A stretch of 64,000 nucleotides of DNA from Paraburkholderia sabiae (lineage in GTDB: Bacteria; Pseudomonadota; Gammaproteobacteria; Burkholderiales; Burkholderiaceae). Both the position numbers and the translations under genes were made by a program. Shown here in pieces: positions 39,712 through 47,756 of this stretch. The stretch is taken from assembly GCF_030412785.1 (NCBI RefSeq), contig NZ_CP125295.1, positions 3,720,001 through 3,784,000 on the forward strand. The letters run 5' to 3'. A model generated the notes under the pieces. It searched no databases, was not told the DNA's origin, and saw only the letters and a list, made by a program, of their open reading frames with translations. Position 1 is the stretch's first letter, and the number at the start of each line of letters is the position of its first letter.

Positions 39712-40905
39712 ATGAGTGGTCCGTTGCAGGGTATTCGCGTCGTCGAAATCGGCACGCTGATCGCAGCGCCGTTCGCCGCGCGCCTGCTCGCCGAGTTCGG
39801 CGCCGAAGTCATCAAGATCGAAGCACCCGAAACGGGCGACCCGCTGCGCAAATGGCGCAAGCTGCATGAAGGCACCTCGCTCTGGTGGTATCTGCAATCG
39901 CGCAACAAGAAGTCGATCTGCGTGAATCTCAAGTCGCAGGAAGGCGCGGATGTGGTCAAGCGTCTTGCCGCCGACGCCGACATCGTCATCGAAAATCTCC
40001 GTCCTGGCGCGCTCGAAAAGCTCGGCCTCGGCTGGGACGTGCTGCACGCAATCAACCCGAAACTCACGATGGTCCGCATTTCCGGCTACGGCCAGACGGG
40101 CCCGTATCGCGATCGTCCGGGCTTCGGTGCGATCGGCGAAGCGATGGGCGGCATCCGCTACACGACGGGCGATGTCGACGGCGCGCCCGCTCGCGTCGGC
40201 GTGAGTCTCGGCGATTCGCTCGCTTCGCTGCATGGCGTGATCGGCGCGTTGATGTCGGTGCTGCGCGTGAAGACGGGACAGGGCGATGGACAGATCGTCG
40301 ACGTCTCGCTCGTCGAAAGCGTATTCAACCTGATGGAAAGCCTCGTGCCCGAATACGATCTGCTTGGCCACGTGCGCGAGCGCAGCGGCGGCGCGCTGCC
40401 GGGCATCGCGCCGTCCAACACGTATCGCACGGAAGACGGCGGCTTCGTCGTGATCGCGGGCAATAGCGATCCGATCTTCAAGCGTCTGATGCAGGTGATC
40501 GGCCGTCCCGATCTCGCCGACGATCCCGCGCTCGCACGCAACGATGGCCGCGTCGCGCAAAACGCGATGCTCGATGCCGCGATCACCGCCTGGACTTCGC
40601 ATCATTCGATCGACGACGTGCTCGCCGCGCTCGAAAGCGCCGAAGTGCCGTCGGGCCGTATCTATTCGGTCGCCGACATCGTCGCCGATCCGCACTACCA
40701 GGCGCGCGAGATGTTGCTGAAGGCCGATTTGCCGGGCGGCGCGTCGGTGAAGATGCCGGGCATTGTGCCGAAGCTGTCGGAGACGCCGGGCGAAGTGCGC
40801 TGGCAAGGTCCGGCGCTCGGCGAGCATACGTCGAGCGTGCTGGCCGATCTCGGCTACGAGCAAAGCGAAATCGAGCGGCTGCGCCGCGAAGGGGCCGTGC
40901 AATGA
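39712..40905 (+). CDS. CaiB/BaiF class III CoA-transferase
   Basis: 397 residues. Opening GIRVVEIGTLIAAPFAARLLAEFGAEVIKIE, then SRNKKSICVNL, and the catalytic aspartate expected in SLGDSLAS (about residue 168) followed by GVIGALMSVLRVKTGQGQ-like sequence are standard for class III CoA-transferases. They move CoA between acids. The following lyase gene overlaps by 4 bases, so the probable sequence is activation of an organic acid to its CoA ester and then cleavage. Confidence 0.87.
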   Translation: MSGPLQGIRVVEIGTLIAAPFAARLLAEFGAEVIKIEAPETGDPLRKWRKLHEGTSLWWYLQSRNKKSICVNLKSQEGADVVKRLAADADIVIENLRPGALEKLGLGWDVLHAINPKLTMVRISGYGQTGPYRDRPGFGAIGEAMGGIRYTTGDVDGAPARVGVSLGDSLASLHGVIGALMSVLRVKTGQGDGQIVDVSLVESVFNLMESLVPEYDLLGHVRERSGGALPGIAPSNTYRTEDGGFVVIAGNSDPIFKRLMQVIGRPDLADDPALARNDGRVAQNAMLDAAITAWTSHHSIDDVLAALESAEVPSGRIYSVADIVADPHYQAREMLLKADLPGGASVKMPGIVPKLSETPGEVRWQGPALGEHTSSVLADLGYEQSEIERLRREGAVQ

Positions 40906-41849
40906 ACTTCGAACAGGAACATTTCGACACGCTGATCGTGCAGGAAGTCGCGCCGCGCGACGGCTTGCAGATCGAACCGACGTGGGTCGAAACGGCGGAC
41001 AAGATCGCGCTGATCGATCAGCTGTCGACGGCGGGCTTTACGCGCATCGAGGCGGGCTCGTTCGTGTCGCCCAAGGCAATCCCTGCACTGCGCGACGGCG
41101 AGGCCGTATTCACGCAGATTCAGCGTCGCGAGGGCGTTATCTTCGTCGCGCTCGTGCCGAACGTGAAGGGCGCCGAGCGCGCGTTGAATGCGCACGCCGA
41201 TGAACTGAACCTCGTGATGTCCGCGAGCCAGACGCACAACCGCGCGAACATGCGCATGAGCTGCGAGTCGTCGCTCGATGCGTTCGGCGATATCGTGCGA
41301 CTCGCGCGGCATTTCAGCGTGTCGCTGAATGCGACGGTGGCGACGGCGTTCGGATGCCCGTTCGAAGGCAAGATCGACGAAGACCGCGTCGTGTCGATCG
41401 TCGATACGTACCGTGAAATGGGCATCAACGGCATCACGCTCGCCGATACGACGGGCATGGCCAATCCGCGCCAGGTCGCGCGACTCGTCGCGCGCGTGCT
41501 GCAACGCGTGCCCGCCGATGCGCTCACGCTGCACTTCCACAACACGCGCGGACTCGGGCTCGCGAATGTGCTGGCGGCGTACGAAGTCGGCGCGCGACGC
41601 TTCGATGCGGCACTCGGTGGCCTTGGCGGTTGTCCGTTTGCGCCGGGCGCGTCGGGCAACATCTGCACGGAAGATCTCGTCAACATGTGCGACGAAATCG
41701 GCATTCCGACGGGCATCGATCTGCAGAAGCTGATCGCGCTGTCGCGCACATTGCCTGCATTGCTGGGCCACGACGTGCAGGGCCAATTGATGAAAGCGGG
41801 CCGCAATTGCGACGTGCATCCTGTGCCCGATTACGTACGCAGCATCTGA
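40902..41849 (+). CDS. HMG-CoA lyase-type enzyme
   Basis: 315 residues of the HMGL/DRE-TIM family: VQEVAPRDGLQIE supplies the metal-binding Arg-Asp, LHFHNTRGLGLAN the His ligands, and GGLGGCPFAPGASGN the signature with the active cysteine. Family members split 3-hydroxy-3-methylglutaryl-CoA or similar 3-hydroxyacyl-CoAs to acetyl-CoA and a keto acid. With the CoA-transferase next door, the real substrate could be a branched hydroxydicarboxylate such as HMG or citramalate. Confidence 0.87.
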   Translation: MNFEQEHFDTLIVQEVAPRDGLQIEPTWVETADKIALIDQLSTAGFTRIEAGSFVSPKAIPALRDGEAVFTQIQRREGVIFVALVPNVKGAERALNAHADELNLVMSASQTHNRANMRMSCESSLDAFGDIVRLARHFSVSLNATVATAFGCPFEGKIDEDRVVSIVDTYREMGINGITLADTTGMANPRQVARLVARVLQRVPADALTLHFHNTRGLGLANVLAAYEVGARRFDAALGGLGGCPFAPGASGNICTEDLVNMCDEIGIPTGIDLQKLIALSRTLPALLGHDVQGQLMKAGRNCDVHPVPDYVRSI

Positions 41850-41915
41850 ACTCATTCTTCTCACACAACTACATCACGACCAGCCGGTTAAATCGACTGG
41901 CAATGGAGACACAAC

Positions 41916-43259
41916 ATGAGCACACCAGGCGCAGTCGCGGCGGATAGCCGTAACGACAAGCTATCGGCAACTGCCGAGATCATCAAAAAGGTCACGTGGC
42001 GGCTGATGCCGCTCATCATGATCTGCTATCTGTTCGCGTTCTTCGACCGCATCAATATCAGCTTCGCGAAGTTCCAGCTGCAAACCGATCTCGGCTTTTC
42101 CGACACGGCGTATGGCCTCGGCGCGAGTCTCTTCGTGATCGGCTATGTGCTGTTCGAAGTGCCCAGCAACATGCTGCTTTACAAGGTCGGTGCGCGTAAG
42201 TGGATTGCGCGGATCATGATTTCGTGGGGTCTCGCGACGGCCGCGATGGTGTTCGTGCAAAACGAATGGCAGTTCTACGGCCTGCGTTTTCTGATCGGCG
42301 CGATGGAAGCGGGTTTTGCGCCGGGCGTGCTCTACTATCTGACGCTGTGGTTTCCGGCGAGCTATCGCGGACGCATCACGTCGCTGCTGTTTCTTGCATC
42401 GGCGTTTTCGGGTCTGGTCGGTGCGCCGCTGTCGGGTCTCGTGCTCGGTCAGATGGATGGCGTGTACGGCATTCGCGGCTGGCATTGGCTGTTCATGCTC
42501 GGCGGTCTGCCGTGCGTCGTGCTCGGCATTCTCGTGCTCAAGGTGCTGAAGGATCGTATCGAAGACGCGGGCTGGCTGTCTGCATCGGAAAAGACGTATC
42601 TGTCGAGCCAGATCGCGCAACAGGCGCAGCCGACGACGCACGGTCATTCGCTGCTCGGCGCGATCCGCACGCCTGGTTTCCTGACGCTCGGTCTGATCTA
42701 CTTCCTGATTCAGATCGCGTCGTACGGCCTCAACTTCTGGGCACCGCATCTGATCCGCAGCGCGGGTACGCAGAACCCGACGATCATCGGTTTGCTGACG
42801 GCTGTGCCTTATATCTGCGGCGCGATTTGTATGGTTGTCGTGGGGCGCTTGTCGGATGCGACGGGTGAACGTCGCAAGTTCGTGAGCGTGCTGCTCGTGA
42901 TGGCTGCAATCGGATTCTTTGCAGCGGGCTATTTCGACAAGCAGACGGTGATGCTCGTGGTGGCGCTGGCCGTGCTGGGCGCAGGTGTGATCGCTTCGAT
43001 TCCGGCGTTCTGGGCATTGCCGCCGAAGCTCGTGTCGGGTGCGGGCGCTGCGGGCGGTATCGCGTTGATCAATACGCTGGGGCAGTTGGGCGGGATCGTG
43101 AGCCCGGTGATGGTGGGCCGTGTGCGCGACGTGACGGGCAGCACGACGCCGGCGTTGTATGTGATCGGTGGATTGAGCCTGGTCTGCGCGCTGATCATTC
43201 TGTATGGCTTGCCGCAGTCGTTGCGGCAGAAGGATCATACGGGGCGGGTTGAAGTGTGA
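41916..43259 (+). CDS. MFS transporter, anion:cation symporter (tartrate/phthalate) type
   Basis: 447 residues and 12 membrane helices. The start WRLMPLIMICYLFAFFDRINISFAKFQL and the segment GVLYYLTLWFPASYRGR are characteristic of the ACS family, which imports organic anions such as tartrate, phthalate or glucarate. It completes a LysR - CoA-transferase - lyase - carrier unit, and should import the acid metabolised by the two enzymes. A strong terminator follows. Confidence 0.85.
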   Translation: MSTPGAVAADSRNDKLSATAEIIKKVTWRLMPLIMICYLFAFFDRINISFAKFQLQTDLGFSDTAYGLGASLFVIGYVLFEVPSNMLLYKVGARKWIARIMISWGLATAAMVFVQNEWQFYGLRFLIGAMEAGFAPGVLYYLTLWFPASYRGRITSLLFLASAFSGLVGAPLSGLVLGQMDGVYGIRGWHWLFMLGGLPCVVLGILVLKVLKDRIEDAGWLSASEKTYLSSQIAQQAQPTTHGHSLLGAIRTPGFLTLGLIYFLIQIASYGLNFWAPHLIRSAGTQNPTIIGLLTAVPYICGAICMVVVGRLSDATGERRKFVSVLLVMAAIGFFAAGYFDKQTVMLVVALAVLGAGVIASIPAFWALPPKLVSGAGAAGGIALINTLGQLGGIVSPVMVGRVRDVTGSTTPALYVIGGLSLVCALIILYGLPQSLRQKDHTGRVEV

Positions 43260-43278
43260 GACGCTTTTTAGCGTGAAG

Positions 43279-43310
43279 AAAAACGCACGGCATCGAGCCG
43301 TGCGTTTTTT
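43279..43310. terminator. Bidirectional Rho-independent terminator (MFS / GntR)
   Basis: Perfect 13-bp stem (AAAAACGCACGGC with GCCGTGCGTTTTT) around a 5-base loop, between convergent MFS and GntR genes. Poly-T on one side and poly-A on the other allow termination in both directions. Confidence 0.85.
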
Positions 43311-43326
43311 CATTTCAAGCCCTGAT

Positions 43327-44052
43327 TCAAGCCTTCAATTTGGCCGCGGCCGCATCCTCCCGCGACTGAATCTGCAGCACCGCATCGCGTTTATCCAGCA
43401 GATGCTGACGCAAGATCGTGCTCAACCGCTTGCCGTCGCGTGCCTCCAGCGCCTTGAGCATTTCATCGTGATCGTGAATCGCGCTGTCCCACTTCGGCAC
43501 CTGAAAGTTCGAGCGAAACCGCAACGCCTGCAACCGGCGATTCACCGCGATATACGTCTGACGCAGCGCCGAATTGCGCGCGGCTTCGTTGATCTTGTCG
43601 TGAATCGCCTGATTGCGGCTGTAGTAGCCGGCCAGATCGTTCTGCGTGCGGCACGCGAGCATCGCGTAGTGCAGCGCCTTGATCTCGGTGAGTTCGGCGG
43701 CCGTCATGCGCTCCGCCGCGAGTTCGCCTGAAAACGCTTCGAGCCCGCTCATCAGTTCGAACGTCTCGCGCATCTCCGCTTCCGACATCTTCGACACCGA
43801 CGCGCCGCGATTCGGCTCGATATCGATCAACCCTTCCGCGGCGAGCACCTTCAGCGCCTCGCGCAACGGCGTGCGCGAAATGCCGAGCGTCTCGCACAGC
43901 TCACGCTCGTTCAGTTTCTTGCCCGGCTCCAGCACGCCTTCGACGATAAAGCGCCGGATGTGTTCGACCACCGTGTCGTGCAAGCGCTGGCGTTCGACCT
44001 TCGGCATCAGGGGAGGCGGCGTCAGGCCTGCTTCAATGTCCGAATTTTGCAT
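43327..44052 (-). CDS. GntR (FadR/FCD-type) regulator
   Basis: 241 residues. Winged helix (LEPGKKLNERELCETLGISRTPLREALKVLAAEGL, EPNRGASVSKMSEAEM) followed by an FCD effector domain with the expected histidines (IHDKINEAARN, HDEMLKAL). The start ATG 44052 lies inside a TTTTGCATACAAAA dyad, so the protein probably represses its own gene. A second dyad of the same type precedes the divergent aminotransferase operon. Confidence 0.87.
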   Translation of the reverse strand: MQNSDIEAGLTPPPLMPKVERQRLHDTVVEHIRRFIVEGVLEPGKKLNERELCETLGISRTPLREALKVLAAEGLIDIEPNRGASVSKMSEAEMRETFELMSGLEAFSGELAAERMTAAELTEIKALHYAMLACRTQNDLAGYYSRNQAIHDKINEAARNSALRQTYIAVNRRLQALRFRSNFQVPKWDSAIHDHDEMLKALEARDGKRLSTILRQHLLDKRDAVLQIQSREDAAAAKLKA

Positions 44053-44058
44053 ACAAAA
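44045..44058. promoter_or_regulatory. Candidate GntR operator 1 (over the regulator's start codon)
   Basis: TTTTGCATACAAAA: a near-perfect dyad (TTTTG / CAAAA arms) overlapping the GntR start codon at 44050-44052. It shares nearly all bases with the site at 44160. Confidence 0.6.
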
Positions 44059-44159
44059 ATCCTCAAGCACGATTTGCACCGATTTTAAAGCAAGCCATTT
44101 CCCACGTATTGCGAGGGTAAACACCGCCTTGGGATTGTCACATATCGTTTGTTATAGTT

Positions 44160-44173
44160 TTTTGCATGCAAAA
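44160..44173. promoter_or_regulatory. Candidate GntR operator 2 (upstream of the aminotransferase)
   Basis: TTTTGCATGCAAAA is a perfect 14-bp palindrome, 21 bases before the aminotransferase start and within its likely promoter. Two nearly identical dyads at both ends of one intergenic region strongly suggest a shared repressor, the divergent GntR. Confidence 0.65.
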
Positions 44174-44194
44174 TTCAATCGAGGAGATCGACCG

Positions 44195-45415
44195 ATGCTG
44201 AAGCTCGACTTTCATCCCGCAGGCCGCCACTTTCTGCAGATTCCGGGTCCGAGCCCGGTGCCCGACCGCATCTTGCGGGCGATGAGCTATCCGACCATCG
44301 ACCATCGCGGCCCGGAGTTCGGCGCGCTGGGCCTGAAGGTGCTGGACGGCATCAAGAAGATCTTCAAGACGCAGCAGCCGGTCGTGATCTATCCGGCGTC
44401 GGGGACGGGCGCGTGGGAAGCCGCGCTGTCGAATACGCTGAGCCCCGGCGATCACGTGCTGATGTTCGAGACGGGCCACTTCGCGACGCTGTGGAAGAAA
44501 ATGGCCGAAAGCCTCGGCCTGAAGCCTGAGTTTCTCGGTTTGCCCGGCATCGAAGGCTGGCGGCGCGGCGTGCAGCCGCAAATGATCGAAGCGCGTCTGC
44601 GCGAGGACACGCAGCACGCGATCAAGGCCGTGTGCGTCGTCCATAACGAAACATCGACGGGCGTGACGTCCGACATCGCCGCCGTGCGCCGCGCAATCGA
44701 TGCGGCGGGCCATCCGGCACTGCTGCTCGTCGATACGATTTCGGGCCTCGCTTGCGCCGACTATCGTCACGACGAGTGGGGCGTCGACGTGACCGTCTCC
44801 GGTTCGCAGAAGGGCTTGATGCTGCCGCCCGGCATCAGTTTCAACGCTGTGTCGCCGAAGGCGATCGAAGCGGGCAAGCACGCGAAGCTGCCGCGCGCGT
44901 TCTGGGACTGGACCGAAATCATCGAAATGAACAAGAGCGGCTACTGGCCGTACACGCCGAACACGAATCTGCTGTACGGCTTGTCGGAAGCGCTCGATAT
45001 GATTCTCGGCGAAGGCCTCGACAACGTGTTCGCGCGCCACGACCGCCTGGCCGAAGCATGCCGCCGCGCGTTGCGTGCGTGGGGCCTCGAGATTCAATGC
45101 GACGATCCGTCCGTCTATAGCCCGGTTCTGACGGGCGTGATGATGCCCGAAGGCATCGATGCCGATGCCGTGCGCAAGATCATTTACGAACGCTTCGACA
45201 TGTCGCTTGGTACGGGCCTCGGCAAGATGAAAGGGCGCATGTTCCGCATCGGGCATCTCGGCGACTGCAACGATCTCACGCTGATGGCAACGCTCGCAGG
45301 CGTCGAAATGGGCCTGCAAATAGCGGGTGTTCCTGTTGCCGCAAGCGGCTTGCCGGCAGCGATGGAGTATCTGATGTCGCAGCCGAACACGCCGAAACTC
45401 AAAGCAGCCGCCTGA
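44195..45415 (+). CDS. Class V aminotransferase (serine/alanine-glyoxylate type)
   Basis: 406 residues. LQIPGPSPVPDRILRAMSYPTIDHRGPEF is the class opening, ASGTGAWEAAL binds the cofactor phosphate, VDTISGLACADYRHDEWGVD holds the cofactor aspartate, and the lysine in SGSQKGLMLPPG forms the PLP aldimine. These are close to serine-glyoxylate aminotransferases, which make glycine and hydroxypyruvate. Start ATG 44195 follows GAGGAG; a much longer frame upstream is not coding. It heads a set with a carrier, a hydratase and a large oxidoreductase. Confidence 0.85.
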   Translation: MLKLDFHPAGRHFLQIPGPSPVPDRILRAMSYPTIDHRGPEFGALGLKVLDGIKKIFKTQQPVVIYPASGTGAWEAALSNTLSPGDHVLMFETGHFATLWKKMAESLGLKPEFLGLPGIEGWRRGVQPQMIEARLREDTQHAIKAVCVVHNETSTGVTSDIAAVRRAIDAAGHPALLLVDTISGLACADYRHDEWGVDVTVSGSQKGLMLPPGISFNAVSPKAIEAGKHAKLPRAFWDWTEIIEMNKSGYWPYTPNTNLLYGLSEALDMILGEGLDNVFARHDRLAEACRRALRAWGLEIQCDDPSVYSPVLTGVMMPEGIDADAVRKIIYERFDMSLGTGLGKMKGRMFRIGHLGDCNDLTLMATLAGVEMGLQIAGVPVAASGLPAAMEYLMSQPNTPKLKAAA

Positions 45416-45665
45416 GCTGCCGATAGACAGACGACGAAGGAAGCGCAAACGACGACACGTTGCTTCCTTCATCGCAAACGCAGTGATCCACGAAGCACCC
45501 ACGCGCCCGGCCAGCGCGACGCATCGCAACGAACAGAAAGACAAAGACGCAAGCGAACCACAAACGCGACCAACGCCAACGCAGACCCTGCAGACGGCGG
45601 CTCGCGCGGCATGAAGGCCGAACACGCCGCGTGAACAAGCCGTCCGCTAGCAACGGAGACAGACG
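45416..45665 (+). other. Leader region with hairpin between aminotransferase and MFS
   Basis: 250 bases, purine-rich on the + strand. GAAGGAAGC (45436-45444) and GCTTCCTTC (45462-45470) form an exact 9-bp stem with a 17-base loop soon after the aminotransferase stop; no U-run follows. A seven-codon frame (ATG 45611, stop 45632) precedes the MFS start but has no strong ribosome site. Partial termination or processing is possible. Confidence 0.4.
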
Positions 45666-46952
45666 ATGAAGCGGTTTCGTGTGACCAGTGCGACCAGTAT
45701 CGTTCTACTGATGCTATGCATCATGTACTTCATCACTTACCTTGACCGCGTCAACGTCAGCACGGCGGCAGCGGGTTTCGGCAAGGAGTTTCATCTTTCG
45801 CATACGGAAATCGGCCTCGTGTTCTCGGCCTTTGCGTATCCGTATCTCGTGTTTCAGATCATCGGCGGTTGGGTTAGCGACCGCTTCGGCGCGAAGCGCA
45901 CGCTGATTGCGTGCGGCGCGATCTGGGCTGTCGCGACGCTGCTCACGGGCTTTGCGGGCGGTCTCGTATCGCTGCTGCTCGCGCGCGTGCTGCTCGGCTT
46001 CGGCGAAGGCGCGACATTTCCTGCAGCGACGGCAGCGATGTCGCGCTGGGTCGCGAAAGAAAAGCGCGGCTTTGCGCAGGGCATTACGCACGCGGCGGCG
46101 CGCATCGGCAATGCGGTGGCGCCTGGCGTGATCGTGCTGGTGATGACGACGTGGGGCTGGCGCGAATCGTTCTATATCTGCGGCGCGTTCAGTTTGTTGT
46201 GGGTCGTCGTGTGGGCGATGACGTTCACCGAACATCCGAAAGAACATCGCCGCATTACGCAGGCTGAACTCGACATCTTGCCCGCGCCGAAAGCCAAGTC
46301 CGCAAATGTGCCGTGGAAAGCGCTGTTCAAACGCATGGCGCCTGTGACCGTCGTGTACTTCTGCTATGGCTGGACGTTGTGGCTTTTCCTCAGCTGGATT
46401 CCGCAGTACTTCCTGCACAGCTATCACCTCGATCTGAAGAAGTCGGCGGTGTTTGCTTCGGCGGTATTTTTCGCGGGCGTGATCGGCGATACGCTGGGCG
46501 GCATCGTCACCGACAAGATCTTCGAGCGCACGGGCAACCTCAAGCGCGCACGCAGCTGGATGGTGTCGATCTGCATGCTGCTCACACTTGCATCGCTGGT
46601 GCCGTTGATGCTCACGCACAATCTTTATGTATCGATGGTGTGTCTGTCGGCGGGTTTCTTCTTCGCCGAGATGACGATCGGTCCGATGTGGGCGATCCCG
46701 ATGGACATCGCGCCGGAACACTCGGGCACGGCGAGCGGCATGATGAACACGGGCTCGGCGCTCGCGGCAATCATTTCGCCCGTGTTGTCGGGCTATCTGA
46801 TCGATTCATTCGGCAGCTGGGAATTGCCGTTCGCGGGCAGCATGCTGCTGATGGCGATCGGCGTCGTGCTCGCGTTCCGCATGCAACCCGAAAGCCGTTT
46901 CGCTGTCGGCACGGAGCCGGCTGCACAACCCGCCACGCGCTTCAATGCGTGA
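45666..46952 (+). CDS. MFS transporter, ACS family
   Basis: 428 residues, 12 membrane helices. The start YFITYLDRVNVSTAA, FGAKRTLIACG after helix 2, and EGATFPAATAAMSRWVAKEKRG are typical of the anion:cation symporters that import hexuronates, galactonate and other sugar acids. CGGAGAC precedes ATG 45666. It likely imports the substrate processed by the neighbouring aminotransferase, hydratase and oxidoreductase. Confidence 0.85.
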   Translation: MKRFRVTSATSIVLLMLCIMYFITYLDRVNVSTAAAGFGKEFHLSHTEIGLVFSAFAYPYLVFQIIGGWVSDRFGAKRTLIACGAIWAVATLLTGFAGGLVSLLLARVLLGFGEGATFPAATAAMSRWVAKEKRGFAQGITHAAARIGNAVAPGVIVLVMTTWGWRESFYICGAFSLLWVVVWAMTFTEHPKEHRRITQAELDILPAPKAKSANVPWKALFKRMAPVTVVYFCYGWTLWLFLSWIPQYFLHSYHLDLKKSAVFASAVFFAGVIGDTLGGIVTDKIFERTGNLKRARSWMVSICMLLTLASLVPLMLTHNLYVSMVCLSAGFFFAEMTIGPMWAIPMDIAPEHSGTASGMMNTGSALAAIISPVLSGYLIDSFGSWELPFAGSMLLMAIGVVLAFRMQPESRFAVGTEPAAQPATRFNA

Positions 46953-46975
46953 GCATCGCTAACGTTTGACCGACC

Positions 46976-47719
46976 ATGCTGATCCAACAACTTGCCGACG
47001 CGCGCGCCGATCACTCGACGCTCGCGTCGCTTTCTCCCGAACTCATTCCCGCCGACATGAGTGCCGCGTACGCGATCCAGCATGCGTTGCTCGCGACGCG
47101 CGGTGCGCGCATCGGCGGCTGGAAAATAGGCGCGAAATCCGCCGATGGCGCGATTCAGGGCGCGCCGCTGCCTTCGACCGATCTGCATGCGGATGGCGCG
47201 CATCTGCCGCGCGCGCACTACAAACCGCTGGGCCTCGAACTGGAAATCGCGTTTCGTTTCGGGCGCAGCTTCGAGCCCGCCGATAACGCCTGGCATGAAG
47301 TAGAAGTGCTCGATTCGATCGATTCGATGGCAGCGACCATCGAAATCGTCGCGAGCCGGTTCGCGCAGTGGCCCAACGTCGACAAGCTCGCGCAACTCGC
47401 GGATTTGCAGAATCACGGCGCGTTGATCGTCGGCGAGTTCACGAAGTATCGGCGCGATTTTCCGTTCGTTGCGCCTGCGTTGAGCTTCACGTTCGAAGGA
47501 CAGGATGTGGTGAAGGCGACGCCTGCAAATCCGTGCGGCGATCCGCGGCGTCTTCTGACGTGGCTCGTCAATCACTGCACGCAGCATCATCGGATTGCAG
47601 TGACGCCCGACATGATCCTCACGACGGGTTCGTACACGGGCATGTTTTTCCCGCAGCATTCGGGCACCGCGCGCGGACAGATCGACGGGCTCGGGCCCGT
47701 TAGCGTCACGCTCGAATAG
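46976..47719 (+). CDS. 2-keto-4-pentenoate hydratase / fumarylacetoacetase-fold enzyme
   Basis: 247 residues of the MhpD-like group: an N-terminal helical part (AYAIQHALLATRGARIGGWKIGAKS), the metal-site glutamates in LELEIAFRFG, and GSYTGMFFP near the end. These Mg-dependent enzymes hydrate or decarboxylate unsaturated 2-oxo acids. The substrate here is not evident, as no ring-cleavage genes adjoin. It lies 24 bases after the MFS and 37 bases before the oxidoreductase. Confidence 0.75.
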   Translation: MLIQQLADARADHSTLASLSPELIPADMSAAYAIQHALLATRGARIGGWKIGAKSADGAIQGAPLPSTDLHADGAHLPRAHYKPLGLELEIAFRFGRSFEPADNAWHEVEVLDSIDSMAATIEIVASRFAQWPNVDKLAQLADLQNHGALIVGEFTKYRRDFPFVAPALSFTFEGQDVVKATPANPCGDPRRLLTWLVNHCTQHHRIAVTPDMILTTGSYTGMFFPQHSGTARGQIDGLGPVSVTLE

Positions 47720-47756
47720 CCGCTGATTTCAAGCCTTTTCCCACAGGCCGAAGCAC

